Below are positions 57,194 to 64,000 of a DNA stretch of 64,000 bases, one piece after another. Positions within the stretch are counted from its first letter, which is position 1, and each line of letters opens with the position of its first letter. Source of the DNA: Elmis aenea (Eukaryota; Arthropoda; Insecta; Coleoptera; Elmidae). Location: positions 31,056,788 through 31,120,787 of the forward strand of contig OX393581.1 in NCBI GenBank assembly GCA_947652605.1, read 5' to 3'. The notes below the pieces were generated by a model that saw only the letters and a list, made by a program, of their open reading frames with translations, did no database searches and had not been told where the DNA came from. Position numbers and translations under genes: made by a program.

Positions 57194-59325
57194 CACCGTA
57201 AAAAGTTTTTCTGTACATTTACCACGATAATCATTGGCTTTATTTAGCCATGGATAATCAAAGTAAATTTCCAACTTAAAATGTAAATTTACATAAGTGA
57301 TGTAAAATTACAAAAGTAGTGTAAAACATTTTTACAGAAAAACTGTAATAATTTACATTTAGTTTATAGTAAATTTCCATATAAGAAAGTTAATGTTATA
57401 ATGTTTCCATCTTATTTAAGGGAACGTTACACCTAATATGTAAATAATATGTATTTTACTGTATAGTATAATCTGTAAATTAACACCAATATATTGGGAG
57501 TTTACAGAAATTTTTAGTGTTATTACAATTTGTGTGTGTTGAGTGTGATTAAGTGTGATTAAGTGTGTCAGAATCGAGGCCATTAGAAAGATTTGAGGCA
57601 TAAGCAGTTTTTCCGATCAACAATGACTGCAATTTTGAATACCTACAATCAACGTTGACATACTGCTACCACTACAAACTTTTAATAATACATAATTATA
57701 AACACAGTTTTTTTTTACAAAGAAATCTCCAGTAATGGAGATGTTGTAGGTTGTGGTACAATAAAAATATTAAACATGTTTAATATAAATTTTATTGGTC
57801 TATAAATATAAAAAAAACTTAGCCCTAATAATGACTTAACATAAAAAATATACATTGCAATTTGGCTTTAGATAATGACATTTTTATAAAAACAAATATG
57901 TTAGTTCAGGTACATAACTTCTGCTTCTTAAATGATACGAAAATATCTTAAATTTATAATAACTAAAACACAAATAATATGGAAATGCAGACAAAAGTCT
58001 TTTACAAAATAATGATACATGAATAACTTAACAAACTATGATGAATGTTATAATAGTATAGACCTAAATCTAAATAATAACTTTAAGATAGGTATGTAAT
58101 AAACATGGGATACTTTGTTTCCTTTATTTCAAGTAATTTTGACAGGAGCAACATAATTCTTATTCCGTTTATAATATTTTTCACGCAAATAATTTGTTCC
58201 TAATTTTTTATGCGCTAAGTAAAAAAGATCTTCTGTGATAATGCGCTTGTTTACTTCTATTCCAATTTCTGACGATTTGTTAACAATAAATGAATTATTT
58301 AATTGGCTAATATCTCCGAGACCGTCTATTAACGTTTGTAACGATTTTTTTTGGTAAAAAGAACTTTGATTCCAATGTTAAATAAAGAGAAGAAAATAAC
58401 TTACTGAGTAATTTTAAACTCTCACTACTTATTTCATCAGCAACACTTTCAAACACACTCAGCTCCAGATCTTCAGAATTATTATTAAGCTTACTGATTT
58501 TCATTTTAGCAATTAGTTCAACTTGCGATCTTTTTTCGTAATAAGTAATGTTTTCTTACAAAATGAGACTGAATGGTAAATAAACTATCAAAAGAATTTT
58601 TTACATTGCAATATGCCTTCAGTGGACATTTAACTCGTTTTACAGCTTTTATAGGTTTATAAAAATGACTGGTAAAAACCTTTTTTTGGTAACTTTTAAA
58701 ATCACAGTTTCCACATTACATTTATATAAGAAATTATTTGAGACGTTAATTTCATAGTGCATTCTGGTTAGGTGCGTGACAAACGCTCCGTATTTTCGGA
58801 ATCGCATAGAGCAGCCATCGTGCAAACAATTAAAGCTGTTTGCAGTTTATCGGTGCAAGTGATTGTGTAAATCGTATTTTCTTATTGTAGTAAATGTTGC
58901 GTTGCAGACGCTGCATTTATACATTTTTTGTAAAAAAAAAGAATTTTTATTCACCTGCAAAACTCACAGAACACTTCCAACCACATAGACATAGCATAGA
59001 ATAGACAATGCACAATGAACAAATCTTAAAGAAACCGACACGAAAACGTGTTACAACCCGCAATTCGGTGTATGTGGTGGGATAATTTTACATAGTTTCC
59101 TCATGTAAATGTCCAGTAAGACTGTAAATATTAAGTAATTTTACATAACGTTTTGTAGTTTTAATTTCATACTGTAAAATACTTGTAAAGTTCACCAAAA
59201 CTTAGTATTTTTACTATTAAACGAATGGAATAAGCCATTTACATTGTTTTTGTGGTAATTTTTATGTAAACTTACATATTAGCACATGTAACTTAGGTGT
59301 ATTTTTACATGCATTTTTTACAGTG
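57194..59325. mobile_element. CACTA/EnSpm-like element
   Basis: 2132 bp bounded by CACCGTAAAAAG and, reversed from the right, CACTGTAAAAAATGCATG, with a TA duplication (57192-57193 and 59326-59327). Both sides carry many subterminal TTTACAT/ATGTAAA words. CACTG-type ends, a 2-bp duplication and dense subterminal repeats fit the CMC/EnSpm group. The element carries a zinc-finger pseudogene but no recognisable transposase. The superfamily call is tentative. Confidence 0.65.
58129..58924 (-). pseudogene. C2H2 zinc-finger accessory protein of the CACTA-like element
   Basis: From ATG at 58924 the minus strand encodes YKCSVCNATF..HNHLH, then a stop, then FNCLHDGCSMRF..THLTRMH. After frame changes come CGNCDFKSYQ..SHFYK and a C-x5-C finger ending SHFVRKH. 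A middle region (KLNNNSEDLELSVFESVADE) and a C-terminal block (LGTNYLREKYYKRNKNYVAP) follow to a stop at 58129. This layout, four finger-like motifs plus a YVEP/YVAP tail, matches a transposon-associated zinc-finger family I recall from insects and fish. Its role is unknown. Stops and frameshifts make it non-functional. Confidence 0.6.
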
Positions 59326-59542
59326 TATGGATTTGGTTGGGATAATAATCTTTGATTAAATTTGAAAACCCTTTATATGCACCTTGCATATTTGCTACTC
59401 TATCTGTGGTATTAGAGATTCATTTTGCTAGATCAATTTGATTTCTGTTAATTCCTTTTGCGTAATACCTATTCCCGAAGCATCAGTACAATTTAGAAAA
59501 TTTAAAAAAAATTAAATCATTAATGCAGCTCATCGAACGACC

Positions 59543-59578
59543 GGCCCACCGGGAATTTTCCCGGTAAACCGGTGGGCC
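59543..59578. repeat. GC-rich double hairpin
   Basis: GGCCCACCGGGAATTTTCCC followed by GGTAAACCGGTGGGCC: outer arms GGCCCACC/GGTGGGCC enclose CCGGGAATTTTCCCGG. It stands out in AT-rich DNA and may be a transposon end. Confidence 0.6.
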
Positions 59579-60854
59579 AATTGCAAAATGAAAAATAGAA
59601 CGATTAATGTGGTAAGCGTTACCTTAGATGCTGTGTATTTTTTTACATGTAGTTTTTTTTTGTTGTTGTTAATGTTTAGTAAGGTATTTATTTACTTTCC
59701 AGTTACGTCCTAGCATTTTCAGAAACATGTTCGATAGCTCGGAAGCCACTGTAAATACCTTAATCCGATTGAAAAGCAAGTACACACCGGTTTGCTATGT
59801 ACACATAGTTAAAGGAAGTTGTTAAATTATTGATAAATTTATTGTCATGGGATTCTTGATCATTTCCTAGTTCGTCTGCGCTTGTTGTGTAACGTAATAT
59901 TTGAAGGTTATGGGCACGTCTGCATATTACGATACAAGTTGTGTGCCCTAAAGCAATGTCAATTGATAATATTCATTGTAATAGCTGGCTGTAGCGGTTA
60001 TGTTCTTATGTCATTACTATAAATATGGTTGCAATCACGTCCTGTCTTATCGTGTACTCATTATTGTACAGTTTAAGTACTCAGTGTTACTCTGGATTAT
60101 CTAATTTTGGTTAAATAAATTAATAGTTGATAGCGCTTGCTGTTGGTGTAACTGTTATTACTGTTTCGGTTGTTGACGACGATAATTAGATTAGTCTAAT
60201 TAATTAACTCGAAACTTGCAGATACAGTTCACTTTCTACCACTTCAATTAGTAGATGTTCATATAGTCTTGTTTGAGATTTAGGTGGATTTATAATTGTT
60301 TTATTAAGTTTAACAGAAATCTGAGTTTTATAGCAATGGATAATTAACATTTTACGTATTTTTAGTTGTAGTGGGTAATTTTCATAAAGAAAATAAGAAA
60401 CGCGAGTAATTTATTGTTTTGTAATCAATTATTTAAAAAAAAAAATGAATATAATAAAGCCCTAATTTCTACTTGTTTTATGTTTTTACAATCAAAAATA
60501 TGTTTTTGTACAGTAAATGAATGTTTTTCACATGGCGTTCACCTAGAGCGAATTTCATAAATTATTATTGCGTTTTCCATTCCAGGTCTTCAACTTTATA
60601 TCTCTTACCGTTTACGAGATCTTAATAACATGACGCACGGTATATATTACGTGTAATTTTTTTTACTATGAAAGTAGTTTATTACTTAAATTTCGGTACA
60701 TTTCACTATTCACACTCCAATTAACTTTATTTTAAAATTAAGTTTTTTGTTATCGCTAATAAGTCGTTTAGGTATATAAATTGACGGAGTCAAGGTTATT
60801 TTGCATTATCAAATTTTTATTTTTTTGAAACTATTTTGAGATATTGCAGCTACA
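59579..60854. other. Intergenic sequence, nothing recognised
   Basis: AT-rich with no motif or repeat boundary noticed. Confidence 0.5.
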
Positions 60855-60856
60855 TA

Positions 60857-61467
60857 CCGGGTGTAAGTGAAGTGTGTTACCTAAACCCCTTTTTTTCTTT
60901 AGTTTTGATTTTAGATATATGAAAGTTTAGACCTATTACTGCGCTTAACAGGATTTCTTAATAAATCTTCACATAATTTAAAGTTTTTGAAGCAAACTCT
61001 TAATAAAAATTCATAGTTGCATTTAAAAAAAAATTGACTTTTTGTCGAAAAACCGATTCCGCAACCTTCAAAGCCGATTAAAGTGACCTAAATTTATTTG
61101 AAATATACGAAAACGTTTTTTGGGCAATTGTTGACATAATAAAATTCAATTTATGCAGGTCACGGCACACTTATTAAAAAATTAAATTTTGTTTCAAAAA
61201 TTATTTGAGGTTATAAAAATTAACCAAAATAGTGCAGTTGTGTCCAAAATCGCTTCCTCTTTTCAAAAATGTAAAAATATACAGGGGGTTTCAAATTTAA
61301 ATAACAAACTTGGGGTCATTTCCGGCGAAACCGGAAGTGAAACAATTGTGTGCATGTGCTCAAAAAGCCCCGTCTTTTGCACATATCATATGTCTAAAAT
61401 CTCATTTATCTAAAATCAAAACTAAAGAAAAAGAAAAGGGGGTGTACCACACTTCATTTACGCCTGG
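60857..61467. mobile_element. TA-flanked inverted-repeat element
   Basis: 611 bp between TA (60855-60856 and 61468-61469). Ends CCGGGTGTAAGTGAAGTGTG and, reversed, CCAGGCGTAAATGAAGTGTG. The inverted similarity continues inward through the TTTCTTTAGTTTTGATTTTA region. An internal ATACAGGGGGTTTCAA at 61281 suggests an older related piece within. No transposase. Confidence 0.7.
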
Positions 61468-61469
61468 TA

Positions 61470-62940
61470 TACTGTATAAGTAAGTAAAGTACTAATTTAA
61501 TTAAGCTCTGTGATTGTTAATTAGTGTTGCTCATTTTGCGAATTGTTCACTTAAAGTATTGTTTTTGATATGTTCATTCAGTGGACGTTTTACCGAGAAA
61601 TTAAACGGTATGATTTTAGCTTATTTTCAAATCAAATTTTATGATACATTCTTTGATGTAAATTGCGTGGAAAAGTATTATTTGTTTTCTGCATGTTTTT
61701 TTTTTAAATATTAGTAGTACAACATTATTGTGCAATGCGCAGTAGATTGTTTATAGTTAACGTAGCGTATAGACTGTAGAATGCACGTTTTGACTATTTT
61801 GTATCGAATTCTAATAAAATAACTATCAAAATCCCAACTTCCACATAAAATCAAATTTTGTATACCTACACGTATTTATTTGTCTGGCGCGAAAATGTAA
61901 TACCAAATTCGGGCAATAAATAAGGGAAAAGCGACCAACAGCTATTGTTTAAAATTGATTTCATGTTAAAACGTCCGGAGCAGATTTTAAATTAATTACC
62001 AAAACTATTCGACAACAAAATAAACCGCACATGGGACAAGTGAAATTGAAATTTAGTGATATTTGTTGTGGTGAAAGCAGACTGTAAATCAATTACTTTG
62101 CGAAAACTGTCATTTATTTTCCACAAAATGTATGCAATGAAACTGCGCTTACTTGTAACATCAGCATACATCAATCATTCCCGTATTAGTTCGGCGAAAT
62201 TTTAATTTAATAGCTCTGATAATGCACTATGAATATTCACGAGCGAGCGCTCCTACTGGTGGAACTAACATAACTCGTGATGTTACGAAGCTAACGGGTT
62301 CAGATAGAAGAATAGAGAGATAAAGTGAATAGCAAATTATTTGGATGTAATGTTGTATTAGTTATAAAAGGAGGAAGAGAAGTTTACGTTGTTCCCGTAA
62401 GTAATTGATTTCATTGGGTGATGGTTCGAAAATATCAAGTGTCTAACGTTGTTTGTTAAATGTCGGAACTATCTGATTACAAGTATAGCAACAAAATAGT
62501 TTGGGATATCGACGTATAAAGCAAATACTCTGACTTTATTCATATAACGAAGCTTAAGAGAAGAGAATGTCTGTAACATCGTCGTTTTTCTTATTATACA
62601 TATACGATGCTTAATTTATTTTTTATCATTTATAATTCGCACAATATTATTATTCTACTTATTTTATGTGTTAGAACTATTTGTAAACGTATAAAGGCAT
62701 CTTCTGAATGACTATATCACTGCCATCGATCTCTGAATAATTGTAACAACAATCTATCAAATTATCTACATAAAACTCTTTATTTCTGCTATCTTGATCA
62801 ATTTTGAAAATTGAAATTTTAAAATATAATGATATGGGAAGCTTACCATGCAATCTAACAACTGACAGGCAGAATAACAAGATATTTGTTGCTTTGGCAA
62901 CCTTTAGATATAGAGTGGAGAGTAACGAACGAATAAGTAC
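61470..62940. other. Intergenic sequence, nothing recognised
   Basis: AT-rich. No coding motif or repeat noticed. Confidence 0.5.
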
Positions 62941-63080
62941 GATCGATAAGCACTGACAGAAAAAAGCCGATTAATAGGCTCCCGGTCGATAAGCGCTGGT
63001 AGGAAAAAGCCTGTTAATAGGCTTTCGGTTAATAACTATTGAAAGCAAAAACCTATTAATAGGCTTCCGGTAGGTAAAGT
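62941..63080. repeat. 43-bp tandem repeat with palindromic core
   Basis: About three copies at a period of 43 bp (starts near 62964, 63007 and 63050), each with an AAGCCTATTAATAGGCT-type palindrome followed by a CGGT-x-GATAAG-type linker. Confidence 0.75.
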
Positions 63081-64000
63081 GTTAATAGAAAAGAAAAAAA
63101 GAACGTATTTTTCGAACGATAAGACCCCAAAATTATGAAACAATTGTTAGAAAACGTTCTTCGTGAAAAGTTTGTTTAATTCAAATCCTTTTAAAAAATA
63201 ATAAGGTCAAGTCATTGTAAATTTCAATCCTTAATCTGTAATGTAGTAGACTGTAGAGTGCTTTTTGAAATTTCTTTAAAACAAGTGAACATCTACCACA
63301 ATTTTAGAAGGATTGAGAAATGTAAACATTCACAGTAATTTTTTAAAAATTGATTAAATATACTCGTAGTTATGTAACTTGATAAGGTATACTATTCTAA
63401 TTTTTTAGGAAGGTTACTATGCCGTTTTTTAAAGTTTTCCCTTGAACCTGTAGGCAGTTGTATTGAGCTTTTGGTTTTGTATAACTTTATTTGTACGTTT
63501 CTTGACGTATCTGCCAAAAATACCAGTGTGAAAGTTTTTGTAGCGTAACAAATCGCTTTATTTGGAGGGTTAATCTTCCGCTATTGTGTAGTTTTTCTGC
63601 AGCTAACGTCGAACGACAAATAATTTCCGCGCATTGGCGAGATAGATCGTGATATAAGTGAAGTGTCACAGTATCTAAGTGCGTGAATTCGTCAAGTCGA
63701 GGCACTCAGGCACGGGGACGGGGACCCCAGGTGTTTGTGCTCGTCTTAGATGGATCTCACGTCAGTTGAACCCATGTAGACCGGCCATCACTCAACAGGA
63801 CAGGGATAACTTCCCTTTCATCTCTCTTCAGGTCTAAATCTCACAAGTGCGTGAGGTGCGTGTGTTTCCTCGATTATTTTCTTGTAAAAACAATGTAAAA
63901 CCTTTCGATTTTAACATCCTTAAAGGATCACTACGTTAATGGATAACTTCGTTTATGAAGCCATTACTTTTATTATTATGTTTAGTTACATCGTGAAATT
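63081..64000. other. Intergenic sequence with a GC-richer patch
   Basis: Mostly AT-rich. About 63590-63860 is clearly GC-richer (GGCACGGGGACGGGGACCCC and CpG-containing words) and could be a promoter or 5' exon of a gene beyond the window. The 72-codon minus frame at 63487-63705 shows no known motif and is not called. Confidence 0.4.

Larger units (their letters stand above)
56945..59440 (-). pseudogene. hAT-type (DUF4371-like) transposase fossil split by a CACTA element
   Basis: The minus strand at about 59440-59330 reads TTDRVANMQGAYKGFSNLI. After the inserted element, 57190-56945 continues with SYDVYHILNLVVSD and FFKESHKKMDIWNKL. In DUF4371/hAT transposases the same order occurs (ANMxG-x-y-x-G-l ... 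P-x-a-x-y-v-x-C-x-x-H-x-LNLVV-x-D ... FF-x-S-x-R). Stops and a one-base shift are present, so it is dead. Only the middle domain is preserved. Confidence 0.7.

Overview
The window reads as heterochromatin-like, repeat-dominated DNA from an animal, most likely an insect or other arthropod. The reasons are intron-bearing genes with GT/AG junctions, a Harbinger element carrying a MADF-BESS gene, and fossils of hAT, piggyBac, mariner, CACTA, LINE and Ty3/Gypsy elements. I found no convincing host gene, rRNA or tRNA. Almost everything is satellite or transposon.

Layout. (1) 1-13597 and 19494-27936 are one composite satellite family. Ordinary units are about 1.3 kb and long units about 2.6 kb. Each has a leader, a block of TTCGGCC/GGCCGAA hairpins, sometimes a 0.75 kb extra module, a GC-richer module, and three tandem 18-mers. 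In the second block the 18-mers have expanded to about 200 copies and the 58-bp hairpin subrepeat to about 46 copies. (2) 13598-19293 is not satellite. It holds a broken Ty3/Gypsy element on the minus strand with one LTR, a hAT transposase fossil and a deleted piggyBac element, and ends at a 200-N assembly gap. (3) 27937-46952 is AT-rich DNA with a mariner fossil split by a foldback transposon, several other foldback elements and MITEs, LINE tails, and a 0.36 kb element (40739-41095) whose ends match the recombinase element described next. (4) 46953-52579 is a four-level nest. A short hAT element contains a second hAT element, which contains a 4.5 kb PIF/Harbinger element, which contains a roughly 1.86 kb element with an apparently intact, intron-containing tyrosine recombinase gene. 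The first three levels have TIRs and target-site duplications (8 bp, 8 bp, TAA) that can be read directly. (5) 52580-64000 has another hAT MITE, a CACTA-like element carrying a zinc-finger pseudogene and inserted in a hAT-type transposase fossil, a TA-flanked element, and otherwise unassigned AT-rich sequence.

The strongest candidate for something new is the recombinase element. It has an intact R..K..HxxR..W..Y protein of 354 residues, inverted terminal motifs that are unusual for this enzyme class, and a non-autonomous partner about 9 kb away. Its host Harbinger is also odd. The transposase and MADF-BESS genes lie on opposite strands and are interleaved, so that an exon of each lies inside an intron of the other. 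The Harbinger transposase has a frameshift and its partner has an in-frame stop, so the inner element looks more intact than its host. The satellite has its own signals: hairpins with compensating stem changes, exact loss of single hairpins, and stem-loop flips of the kind expected from template switching.
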